DNA from: Chrysoperla carnea
Lineage: Eukaryota > Arthropoda > Insecta > Neuroptera > Chrysopidae
Direction: 5' to 3'
Length of the DNA stretch: 64,000 bases
Assembly: GCF_905475395.1 (NCBI RefSeq)
Contig: NC_058341.1
Coordinates: forward strand, 75,327,597 to 75,391,596
Below are positions 10,925 through 20,681 of this stretch, one piece after another (position 1 is the stretch's first letter; the number at the start of each line of letters is the position of its first letter). The position numbers and the translations under genes are program-made. A model generated the notes under the pieces. It saw only the letters and a list, made by a program, of their open reading frames with translations, made no database searches and was not told the DNA's origin.

Positions 10925-11215
10925 AAACAGGAATTATATTCGGATTTTTAGTGAATATGAAGTACACAAACAAATTTGCCACTAAAAATGAATAATTGAA
11001 ATCAGTTGGCATGATATTGAGTTATTTGTCCATTATCGCGCACATACTTAATGCAAATTTAAGACTTATATAGTTTTCAAATAAAAAAAACACCAGCTAT
11101 CAAATAAAAAAAAAATTCATCCAAATCGGTTCACCCAGTCGAAAGTTCTGAGGTAACAAACATTAAAAAAAAATACAGTCGAATTGAAAACCTCTTTTTT
11201 TTTAATTTGAAGTTG
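10925..11215 (-). repeat. Family I outer-arm sequence, separate copy
   Basis: Reads, on the minus strand, AGAGGTTTTCAATTCGACTG, TTACCTCAGAAC, GACTGGGTGAACCGATTTGG and onward. It parallels the plus-strand run at 15181-15482. It overlaps the same block seen at 8230-8375, so it is a second copy and not the other half of that element. Confidence 0.65.
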
Positions 11216-12340
11216 ATTAAAAAAAGAAAATTAAAAAAGTTACTATAGTAATTTGTTATTAGTTTACATTTTGACAGTAATTTTTATTGTGATTATTAAT
11301 GCATTACCACATTACTAGTGCGGTAATGAATCCCACGCACACTGGGTGAGAAAAGTATATTCTTCTTATATCACGGGCGCGTAGATACAAATTCTTACAA
11401 ACTCTATTAAAATATTAAACTAGTACTTAATCATAAAATATAATGAAGCGTTATTTGAATAAAGAATATCGGATTTTAATAAAGGATGCGATAAATTTAT
11501 GTCGACTGTATCTCCCTAACCTAACTTGGATGCAATAAAATCGTATAAACAAATGTGTGGAATCACGCAAGTAAGAATTTTTTTTTATTCATCGTATAGT
11601 GATCAATTTCAAGCGGCTTGGATAATTATCTTCAATAGCTGGCATATTTATCCTAAATTCTAACTGTACTAGCTACACTTAGTGAATAAATAGTGAAGTT
11701 TACCTATATAATTTTAATGAATGAATAATGGCTTGGAATAGACAAAACCGACCGTATATTACAGTATCAAAAATAACATATTAAAAGGATTCATACAAGG
11801 TTCACAGGTGTATTATGAAACAGTTTAACTTAATTATTTCATTATGCTTTGTAATTTATGCAATGCTTAAGAACAGTTCTTACTCTAATTTGATTTTGTA
11901 CCGTCATGTACTAAAAAACGGCAAAAATACGTCATTTTTAATTCTCATTATAAAGGCGAGTGGATTTTAAACTACGAAATTACCATCACAGCTTTGTGCG
12001 TGAGTAGAAAAAAAGCAATTTACTTTATAATAATCCTACGACAAAAGCTACTGTCTTATGTGCTACGAACTTTAAAACTAACATCCTTGGGGTATCTATG
12101 CTTCACTTATTTAAATTATAACTGAGAATCGATCGATGATAATGAATATTTTGACACATATATCCACTTTTAGACTTAAGGTAAAAGAAATTACTTTTTC
12201 AAATCGGTCAATCAGTGTTAAATTTTATTTTCAAATTTAAATTAATCCCTTTAGAACTCCATATTTGAATCGAATAAACAAAAACTTATGACAGTTGTTT
12301 CTCAAAAAGCTCATATAATGCTTTTTTTCTTAAAACCAAC
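11216..12340. other. AT-rich DNA, no gene seen
   Basis: No supported coding frame, repeat array or inverted repeat was found here. Confidence 0.5.
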
Positions 12341-12352
12341 AGGTATTTTTAA

Positions 12353-12845
12353 CTTCCCACAGGAAATAATTGTAATGAAATTTTCGACATATGTTTACGT
12401 TTCCTGGCTAGTATAAGGTATTAACACTAATTTGGAGAAGAAGTATGTGTGTGATCTTTTTCTTATATTTATATTTATCCCGATTGATATCGCGCGAATA
12501 GAAAATGATATCGACCTCGTTGAGGTGTCGTTCGAAGCGTATTAAAGGCAATATAATCCGAAAATAATTTCATAACATTCGATCGAGTCGTTACGAGTCG
12601 GGCGAGTTTTTTCTTAAATTTTTTCCTGACCAATATCGCACGAACAAAAAATTGTTTTCGACTTCATTGAGATGCCGATCGAAGCGTATTAACTGCTATA
12701 TGATCCGAAAAAAATTACATAGCATTCGATTGAGTCATTTCGAGTCGGTCGAGTTTTTATTTTTTTCAAATTTCATAATTTTTTATTATACTGGGAAGTT
12801 CTTCGTGTGGACCTCAAGGGTCGCAGCAGACTCTATCCACAGCTT
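12353..12845 (+). mobile_element. Non-autonomous element with AACTTCCCA / TGGGAAGTT ends
   Basis: Begins TTAACTTCCCACAG and ends CTGGGAAGTTCTTCGTGTGG followed by a CAAGGGTCGCAGCAGAC tail. Related pieces occur at 16561-17085, 23150-23330 (inverted) and 41285-41465. It carries the two-copy internal repeat at 12477-12755. There is no coding capacity. Confidence 0.65.
12477..12755. repeat. Two degenerate ~140-bp direct repeats
   Basis: Copies at about 12477-12610 and 12625-12755 share ATATCGCRCGAA, TCGAAGCGTATTAA, ATCCGAAAA, CATTCGAT and GAGTCGGGCGAGTTTT-like segments. A third, inverted relative lies at about 23220-23305. Confidence 0.75.
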
Positions 12846-12864
12846 GTTTTTTTTTTATTATTAG

Positions 12865-13740
12865 GTCATGTGTAAAATTATTAATTAGTCGTATGAAATC
12901 TTAATCCTCTTTTTCAAAACAATGCGTATTTATTCGGAAAGGACATAACCATCCAATACCTACCATGCTATCCAATAGTAGTTTTTCCAAAAATAATTGT
13001 GTAATGGGCAAAAATAATTGAGATTCAAAATGGGAATGTTTTGGTACACTTTTTATGTATTAATAAAAGCCAATTACATATTACTAAAACCTAACAATAA
13101 GAGTTTTATTACAAACCCCTGCATATACATATTTACCTACTGCTATACATATAAATGACAAATACTATTATTTTAAATGCATTTTACTTCATTTTAAATG
13201 CATTTTACACAATTTAAATTACATTTTAAAGTGTAAAAATAAATGTAAGGGGGTGTTTTTACCAATTTGTAACGTTACATTTTAATAAAAATATTTCATT
13301 TCATTTCATTTATTATTATATACAAATGCGTAATCAACATGACAGAACATAACTATTCAGACAATGAACAAGTCATGACCTGTAGATAAGAGCTTTGATG
13401 AGCAGACCAATGTTTTTTTTTTTTATTCAATCTTTGTATTTCATTTGTGTCCAATCGAAGTTCGGTTTCAGTTACGATCTCGGTTAAAAAACTAGTCTAG
13501 GCTGCAGTTGAAAAAATATAAAAATAACTTAAAACAAAAATATTTATCCTATAATCCAAAAAACACTGAAAGAAAAAGTTGACTTCAGATATATTTGTTA
13601 ATAATTTTTTGATTCAATATTGTGATTAATTTTGAGATAGTAATTGCGGACAATATATCGAAATATTTTTTACTAACTAAAAGGGAATCTATTATTTAAT
13701 TTAACCAGAAAAAAAAATTCAGTAGATAATAAATTTTTAC
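12865..13740. other. AT-rich DNA, no gene seen
   Basis: Only short simple repeats, such as the TTTTAAATGCATTTTAC pair at about 13173-13210 and the ATTTC run near 13291. Confidence 0.5.
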
Positions 13741-13924
13741 CCCGGCTATACTTGGACGGGGGATATGCGTTTGAACAATATGCATATATGTTCATCTGTT
13801 TAATCGTAGCTTCGAAACTACTAATCAAAATTTGACAAATGGGGTATCGTTAAAAGCTTCTCAATCGTCCGTTGGTTATAGGCTATGTGACATCTTGAGA
13901 ATGGTCTTAAAACAAAACTATTTC

Positions 13925-14265
13925 TAATTCAACAAGAAGATATACAGGCAAACAGTAGGATTGGCGATGGGGTCTCCTCTTAGCCCATTCTTGGTAGATT
14001 CATGTATGAAAAATTTAGAAGATATAATTCTAAATTCACAAATAGCCATTAAGCACATCAAATTCTGGTATAAGTGGATGATGTCATCATTTGTTTTCAT
14101 AGTACTCAAAGGCAATTGGAGACGTTTGTGGAAAGTACCAACTTATTCAACAAAAAAGAGAAACAGATAATCAAAACTTCCTGCACCTAAATATTGAAAG
14201 AAAGAACAAGAAATTGAAATATAATATTTTCCGTAAACCTATTTTTACGGATACCAGTATTCATG
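13925..14265 (+). pseudogene. Penelope-like element reverse-transcriptase fragment, frameshifted
   Basis: The frame from about 13940 reads GLAMGSPLSPFLVDSCMKNLE and then KFWY, the usual order of Penelope-type RT. At the position of the catalytic loop (14074-14082) the original frame gives KWMMSS, but shifting by one base gives VDDVIIC, so a short indel has broken the RT just before its YVDD box. Further on, LHLNIERKNKKL and FRKPIFTDTSIH (about 14190-14265) are in frame with the known downstream Penelope block. No GIY-YIG nuclease was found. It is a dead fragment. Confidence 0.75.
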
Positions 14266-14346
14266 TTGGCAAAAAAAAAATTCTTAAAAATACTTTCACT
14301 TTGATTTTTTGCTTGTTCAAACAAATGTAAAAAAAAAAACCCTTCT

Positions 14347-14761
14347 GGTAAACGTTAATGATAGAACAACTGTTTAAATGTAAAAGTTATTTATTATCAT
14401 AAAATAAAGTTCAAAAACTAAAACCCCGACTACTACAAAATCACGCTCTAAAAAAATAAGATGGAATGTTTTGTGTGATTTACAAAAAAATATTATAATC
14501 TGAATTGTTATGATAAGTAAAATTGTAATTATTATTATCGGGGGACCTCTAACGTAACGGTCCCCCGACATTAATTACAATTTGACTTATCATAATAATT
14601 CAGATAAAAATAGTTTCTTGTAAGTTACAACAAAGCTTGTTAGAATATTTTCATGGAAATTACACCAAACCTTGTTTCATATTTTTTTAGAGAGTGATTT
14701 TGTAGTAGTCGGGGTTTTAGTTTTTTGCATTTAAACTTTTGTTCTATCATTAACGGTTACC
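14347..14761. mobile_element. 415-bp foldback element with GC-rich apical stem
   Basis: Ends GGTAAACGTTAATGATAGAAC and GTTCTATCATTAACGGTTACC are inverse with one indel. Arms continue through ACTAAAACCCCGACTACTAC / GTAGTAGTCGGGGTTTTAG. The centre is a perfect 10-bp stem TCGGGGGACC (14538-14547) / GGTCCCCCGA (14559-14568) with an 11-base loop. No coding frame. Confidence 0.8.
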
Positions 14762-14824
14762 TTCAAATTTTCAACTCTTTATCTTTTATAATTTTGAAAA
14801 AAATGAACATCAAAGTGTTTTCTT

Positions 14825-15130
14825 AAGTTACGCCCTGACGGGTAAACAGTGATGTTTACGAAAGAATGATTAAAACAGACTATTCATCTCTAACGGTTTA
14901 CAAGATGTAACATTTTTTTTAGACTGCTACAAAGTCGAAAAAAAATGTGCACAATTAAGTCAGCTAGAACTTTTATTTAAACTTTTTTTTTATTTGACGT
15001 ATAGTTTTTTTGTTATTTGTAAAAAACTGATTAACTCCCAAATACTTCCCAAAAAGGGGGGTAAAGCACCCCCTGAGTGGCCGATTTTTTGTAATAAAAG
15101 GCTGTGGAAAATTTCTTTATTACTATTACT
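14825..15130 (+). repeat. Family P subtype fragment
   Basis: Starts ACGCCCTGACGGGTAAACAG and TGATGTTTACGAAA, then runs into GTTATTTGTAAAAAACTGAT and a CCCC-rich hairpin-like stretch. The same order recurs at 40935-41190, and part of it inverted near 38975-39065. Confidence 0.6.
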
Positions 15131-15180
15131 ATTGTAGACATTTCAAAATGAAAAAATATCATAAAATGTTTTATTTTTAA

Positions 15181-15482
15181 CCGACTGCAAACCAAAAAAA
15201 AGGAGGTTCTCAATTCGATTGTATTTTTTTTTTTTTTATGTTTGTTATCTCAGAACTTTTGACTGGGTGAACCGATTTTGATGATTCTTTATCCATTTGA
15301 AAGCTGGTGCTTCCCGTGTGGTTCCATTTCATTTTCGTCTAGTTTTGACAACGCCATCCATGAGAAAACCATAAAAGACTTAAATTTGCATTCATTATGC
15401 ACGACAAGCGGACGAATTACTCAATATCACGTCAACCGATTTCGATGATTCTTTTTTAATGAAAAATTAGTTAATCACGAAA
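15181..15482 (+). repeat. Family I outer-arm sequence preceding copy 2
   Basis: Carries AGGAGGTTCTCAATTCGATT, CAGAACTTTTGACTGGGTGA, GAAAGCTGGTGCTTCCCGTG and ACTCAATATCACGTCAACCG. The opposite arm is missing beyond 15803, so the long outer inverted repeat is one-sided here. Confidence 0.7.
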
Positions 15483-15803
15483 TAAAAAAAACTTTTAACA
15501 AAAAGAAAACCGACATCAAAAGAAAATATTTTCCAAAACAAATTAATATGCACTAAAAAGTAAAAAACTAACGATAATATAATGTAGTAAAAATTATTGT
15601 TTTTTTGGAGTCGGTGTCAGCCAAGCTAATGTAGCAAACTGTTCTGTCAGAGTTGTTTCCTTGGCTGACACCGACTCCAAAAAAAACAATAATTTTTACT
15701 ACATTATATTATTGTTATTTTTTTACTTTTTAGTGCATATTTATTTGTTTTGGAAAATATTTTCTTTTGAAGTCGGTTTTCTTTTTGTTAAAAGTTTTTT
15801 TTA
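15483..15803. mobile_element. Family I palindromic element, copy 2
   Basis: A 321-bp near-perfect palindrome. Left TAAAAAAAACTTTTAACAAA mirrors right TTTGTTAAAAGTTTTTTTTA. The inner stem GGAGTCGGTGTCAGCCAAG (15607-15625) pairs perfectly with 15660-15678, leaving a 34-base loop at 15626-15659. The loop is identical to copy 3. Confidence 0.88.
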
Positions 15804-16560
15804 TGTTTGTCAAAATATTTAAAAAAAATCACTTTCGATCAGGAATAAAAAATTTTTAATATTAAAAGGAACTTTATTAAAAAAAATATTTCAAATATTT
15901 GTTTTTATGAAGTGCTTGAGGGTGTTTTTTTTTAAGATTTATAAATAATATCTAAAAGCTATGTTATTTTAGCGATACATCATGCTTTACTTTACTTTTC
16001 TACTGTGTAGTCGGAAGTAATTGAAACAAAAATTGATTGATGCTTCTAAATGTTCGAAATATTTGGTGTTTGTTAATGGGCAAAGTTTAGTTTTTGTAAG
16101 TTTTATTGTATTTTTTGTCATATTAATAATAAAATTGAAATATTTATTTATAAACAATTTACAATGTTATTATAATGAAAGGTGAACAAAATAATTTGTT
16201 TCTAGTTATTTATTTGTGAGTCACGTCGAGCTATTTGACTTTAACGGGTTAAATCCAGTTAGAATATTCAAATATTCGGTTTTTTCATAAAATTAACTAT
16301 ATTCTCAGAAATTTTCAAATATTCCCTGAAATATTCAAAAGCACCAAAAAAAAATTAACTGAGTGTAAATGTCTTTTGGAACTTTAAAGTCTTCTTTCTC
16401 GAAACGGTGAGCTAGATCGACCGGTTTTCCCTAATTTTTACACTATAAATCTTCTTGGATATTTTTCCCATGTATGAATTGAAGGAAAAAGGTTTCTGAA
16501 AATTATTGTGATAGACCACTTTGAAGTTGGAAAGTTTCTGAAGAATTTTGACTCTGTTTT

Positions 16561-17085
16561 TTAACTTCCCAAGTTATTGTAATGGGACCGATTTTGAAAA
16601 TTAAAAATTTTAACATATCTCCACGTTTCAAGACCTTTAGAGTCGAATAGTATGGTTTTTAAAAGAATGAACGTGTGTGCACATGTATGTATTATGTAAG
16701 TAAGTATGTATGTATGTATGTATGTATGTATGTATGCATGTATGTATGTATGTTCGGATTCAATTTTCGCTTCGCATATCTCGAGAACAAATGATGATAT
16801 TGACGTGGGATACATTTAACGCATAATTATGTAACTTATCATTATCACTTATCATTTATATAGTTTTAACGTCATCGGTGGTGCAGGAGGCGAAGCCCTC
16901 GCTGGGGATTTGAGGAAGGTGGCGAAGCCTCCTGAAATAAAATAAAATTGTTTACAAAAAAAAAAAAAACCGATATAAAATAATAAAAGTAATAATAATA
17001 ATAGGGGATCTGCAATAATTTAATTTTAATTAAAAAAAAAAAAACCTGGGAAGTTAGTCGTGTGGACGTTTGGGGACGTTTGGGT
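16561..17085 (+). mobile_element. Non-autonomous element with AACTTCCCA / TGGGAAGTT ends, second copy
   Basis: Starts TTAACTTCCCAAGTTATTGT and ends CTGGGAAGTTAGTCGTGTGG. It holds TCTCCACGTTTCAAGACC, a TATG microsatellite and a CATATCTCGAGAACAAATGA block. No coding frame. Compare 12353-12845 and 41285-41465. Confidence 0.7.
16682..16753. repeat. (TATG)n microsatellite
   Basis: About 70 bp of TATG units with a few interruptions (TATT, TAAG, CATG). Confidence 0.9.
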
Positions 17086-17439
17086 TCTTCAATTAATATC
17101 TGTTTATTCATCTATCGAACTAGAAATTTTCTGGATTTTTTATTTTAGAAACTCTTAAGCAGAGATATTGTGTTCACCGCCTGACACATTTTTTTGTGGG
17201 ACCTACAACACTAGAACCAACAAGAGCAGTACCATATCAAAATTTGGAAATCAGACAACGGGATCAAAAAATTAAAGAAATGTCCTTTATTTTAATTTAA
17301 GTTTGACAGCGTTAATTTATGGAAGTTAATAACATTAATTTAACATATTTTTCTTTGCTTAAAATTCACTTTATTTGAGATTTTGTCAATCAAAACATTT
17401 TGTTTATGTACATTTCGATTTCTAAGTCATCTTTTTTTC

Positions 17440-17945
17440 ATCTCGCTTTCCTTATGTTATGTATATATTCATATAATTGGTCGCCAATTCAATTTCATTT
17501 TTTTTGTCAAGGCTATGTACTTCTTTTTTTTTCTTGCTCCCAAAAACTCTTGTAAACTTCGACCACTTACATGCCTTACATTCCTCGTCAAACCACTTAG
17601 CTTTATTCTTAACGTTCATTCCCCCTTTTCTCACAACTTCCATTCCACTAGTAAATATAGGAATCATTTATTAAGCAATTGCACTGCATTATGCAATTTT
17701 CAGTTATCAAAGAAATGATTAACTCCTATTGCGAATAATTCTGATTCCTTCGTTTCCATTTTGGTTGTGATTTGTTTTCTTCCTTCTTTGGCCACCTATA
17801 TCAACTCAATGCTTGCTCAGTTTCCATACCCAACAAATTATTATTTTCTTCACTGAGCACTACATTAAGTTCTAAAGGAAAATGATCTGATTCGGTTTCT
17901 TCACCAATTGGTATGTCACTCCCAGAACTTATGACAGAAATTATA
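17440..17945 (-). pseudogene. Decayed LINE endonuclease C-terminus and linker
   Basis: On the minus strand, 17893-17873 encodes SDHFPLEL, the terminal motif of APE-type LINE endonucleases (Asp and His catalytic). Further along, 17605-17560 encodes NKAKWFDEECKAC, the start of the linker to RT. Stops and frameshifts separate the two. LINE-B at 54-58 kb shows the corresponding pair (SFHFPLEV, and a frameshifted WY/ND..CK), so both may be the same family. The relic is cut off at about 17946 by another repeat. Confidence 0.7.
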
Positions 17946-18475
17946 TTTGTACTAGTTGACCCGACGAACTTCGTACCACCTAACAGTCGATTCTTTACTT
18001 ATTTTAATACTTTTTTTTAAAATTCTTATTCTGCTATTTGTTAGTTAGGGAAAAAAAGTTAATATGTCAACAATTACATTATGTCAAAAAATAAAAATTA
18101 GTAAGGCATATTTAGTAAGTCAAAAATACAACACTTTTTTAATTTTATAGAAATTTGTAGCTTTTAGATTTAGTAATATTATAGATGCACAGCAAAGAGA
18201 CGTTAACATTTCAATTGACATTTAACCACAATTCACATTTTACCATAGACAATTTGTTTTTGAGTAATGTTACAATAGTATTGATAAATAATTATAGGAT
18301 ACTAACGTGCTTTCCCGGAACACTTTTTCAGGAAATTTTTAAAATTTTCTCTCCGTAAGAACCATCTTCGTACTTCAAAGAATATTATAAAAAAAGAATG
18401 AGCAAAATCGGTTCAGTTGCTCTCAAGATTTGCGCTTAGCAACACATTCAGCGATTCATTTTCATATTATATATT
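17946..18475 (+). repeat. Dispersed repeat beginning ACTAGTTGACCCGACGAAC
   Basis: Starts GTACTAGTTGACCCGACGAA and ends TTTGCGCTTAGCAACACATT ... CATATTATATATTTTT. This is a layout common in insect genomes for a non-coding dispersed repeat. It truncates the LINE endonuclease relic on its left. A fragment of related sequence (ACTCGCTTCGCTGAGCAAC) is at about 32083-32125. Confidence 0.6.
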
Positions 18476-19186
18476 TTTCAGACAAATTGGCTAGATCAAA
18501 ATCTTTTAATACTTAATCATTTTTGTCCGTAAAGTCTTTTCTTAAATTAAAGATAATATTTCGTGATAACATGTATATATTGTTAATCAATCATACTTCT
18601 ATAACCATATTACAATTTTATTTTTGTTTTAGCTATTTGATGTAGAAACATTCACATAACTTTCGTATTACGCTAATTACTTTTTATTAATAAATGTTTA
18701 AGGATGCTTTTAATTAATTAATGATGTAAATTCTATGAAGTAAATTTATTTTGATTGGTCTTACTGTCAATTTATTTTTATTTTGTCTCAGAATAGATGC
18801 TAAATTATCAATATAAACTATCATTTTCGCCAATCCGTCGAATCAGATTTTTAAAAACATTGCCAACCCGCGGATCACGGGGTGAACCCAATCACAGAGT
18901 AGACGTAACGGCCAAAAACCCACAAACCCAAGTAAACTCGATCCTATTAAAGACATTAACAAGAGAGGGATCATGTATGATCGTCATCACAGTCATCAAT
19001 TTAAGAAAAAAATACACATACACCAATAATCCAACTGATACAATATATGGTCTAAACATAATGTGTAATTTTTCAACTCAACAAGTTTTTATTTTTGTTT
19101 GATAATTAATCAATATTAACTTATTTAATTATTATTTATGGTTTTCGATTTTAATTTTGATGATGATTATATTATCATTGGTCATA
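18476..19186. other. AT-rich DNA, no gene seen
   Basis: A 101-codon plus-strand frame at 18797-19102 has no recognisable motif, and its composition resembles its surroundings. It is not called as a gene. Confidence 0.45.
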
Positions 19187-19258
19187 AATAAAGATAGCAA
19201 AGCAACTAAGTGAGAGCAAATGACTAATATTACAGTAACTTTATACATTTCAGTATTC

Positions 19259-20245
19259 ATCAAATCCGGTAGTTCTGATTTTTCGCAGACTTGTTTATGA
19301 TGTTATTCCAATGAATAATGCAAGTTTGTGACCTCGAGCGATGAACGCAACTTTGTCAAAAATCGAAAACCCGTGAAAGTTTCAGCTTTTTTTCAAATTT
19401 TGGCAATTAAAACTCTAAAAGGGTAGTTTGAAGCAACTTTTCAAGATGCTTTTAAAATAGACTAAATTTGCTACCATATGAGAATCGTCACCGAAGACCC
19501 AATAGTTTCCGAGAAAAAGCTGTTCAAAAATCATAACTTTTTCTAGCTTGGCAATTTTTTGCAATATTTTAAACGTTACTCGAACAACTCTAGCTAGCGG
19601 GAGGTAGTTCCACTTACCTCCAACAGAGTTGCTCAGGGTCAAAATTCATTCAAAACCATATAATATTGAAAATTGCGAAGTAAGAAAACATGATAGGCTT
19701 TGAAAAGATTTATCTCGGAAACTATTTAGTCTACAGAGACGATTCTAGTCTCATTTTATAGAAAATTTAGTCAACTTTAAAAGGTATTTCAAAAACTACC
19801 TGTTTAGGGTTATAATCGCCAAAATCAGACAAAAAGCCAAAAATTTTCAAAGCCAAAAAGGGTTTTTTCGATTTTTGACAAATTGGATTATTCATTGGGA
19901 TACCATCATAAACAAGTCTGCTAAAAATCAGAGCTACCGAATTAGACCTTATCTCTGATGTATTAAGTTATGCTGATAAATTTCGAAAAGCTTTATCGGA
20001 AAGTATTGGGTCTACACAGTCCATTCTCGTCTCAAATTGTAGCAAATTTAGTCTACTTTAAAAACGACCTAAAAAGAATTTATTAAAAAACTAGTTCTTT
20101 AGGGTTTTTATCGCCAAAATCCAAAATTTTCACGGATTTTTCGATTTTTAACAAAGTTGCGTTTAGCGCTCGAGGTCACAAACTTGGATTATTCATTAGA
20201 CCAAAATCATACACAAGTCTGCGAAACTACTGGATTTGATGCAGA
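19259..20245. repeat. Inverted repeat with CGCAGACTTGT arms
   Basis: Left arm (CATCAAATCCGG, CGCAGACTTGTTTATGATG, TTGTGACCTCGAGCG, GCAACTTTGTCAAAAATCGA) matches the right arm inverted. An additional direct duplication inside places CGGAAACTATTTAGTCTACA (19729) and CGGAAAGTATTGGGTCTACA (19999) in similar contexts. Confidence 0.7.
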
Positions 20246-20275
20246 CTTTCAAACGACAAGGTTATTGCATTTTAA

Positions 20276-20645
20276 TTAAAAATATTAGGAACTCTGTCAA
20301 ACGTACTAACCTTGACATGATTTTAAGATGAAAAATTGATTTTCTGTATCTCTCAGTATCAGGGCTAAATTAACTAAATAACTCCGGCACAATATCCAGT
20401 AACAAGATTTCGTTAATTTGGCAGGAATTTGTTTTAATATCTCTGATTTTGTTATGTTTTTTCACTGTTATTTTTGAGAGGGTTTATTTTGCATTGATTT
20501 TTTTGTTACTGGATATTGTGCCGGGGCTATGAAGACATTGGTAATTTAACCCTGATACTGAGAGATACAGAAAATTCAATTAAATTTCATTTTAAAATCA
20601 TGTAAAGATTAGTACTTTTAACAGAGTTCCTAACATTTTTAATTG
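20276..20645. mobile_element. ~370-bp palindromic element
   Basis: Left AATTAAAAATATTAGGAACT and right AGTTCCTAACATTTTTAATT are inverse. Inner blocks CTGTATCTCTCAGTATCAGG and CGGCACAATATCCAGTAACA have mirror copies at 20552-20571 and about 20503-20522. The centre is about 100 bp of unpaired T-rich sequence. Confidence 0.8.
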
Positions 20646-20681
20646 GTCATCTGCTCTCAATTAGTTGCTATCTTTATTTGT

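Larger units (their letters stand above)
19187..20681. mobile_element. 1.5-kb nested inverted-repeat structure
   Basis: Outer arms AAATAAAGATAGCAA (AGC) AACTAAGTGAGAGCA (about 19187-19225) and its inverse at 20645-20681 enclose two further palindromic units: one at 19259-20245, whose ends ATCAAATCCGGTAGTT / AACTACTGGATTTGAT mirror each other, and one at 20276-20645. No coding frame with a transposase motif was found inside. It is either one complex foldback element or successive insertions into a TIR element. Confidence 0.65.

Noticed and set aside
16561..16815. 84-codon minus-strand open frame with HTYIHTYI
   Set aside because: It is the antisense of the TATG microsatellite inside a non-coding element.
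18797..19102. 101-codon plus-strand frame
   Set aside because: No recognisable domain, no signal peptide, ordinary AT-rich composition and no second copy; left as uncalled.
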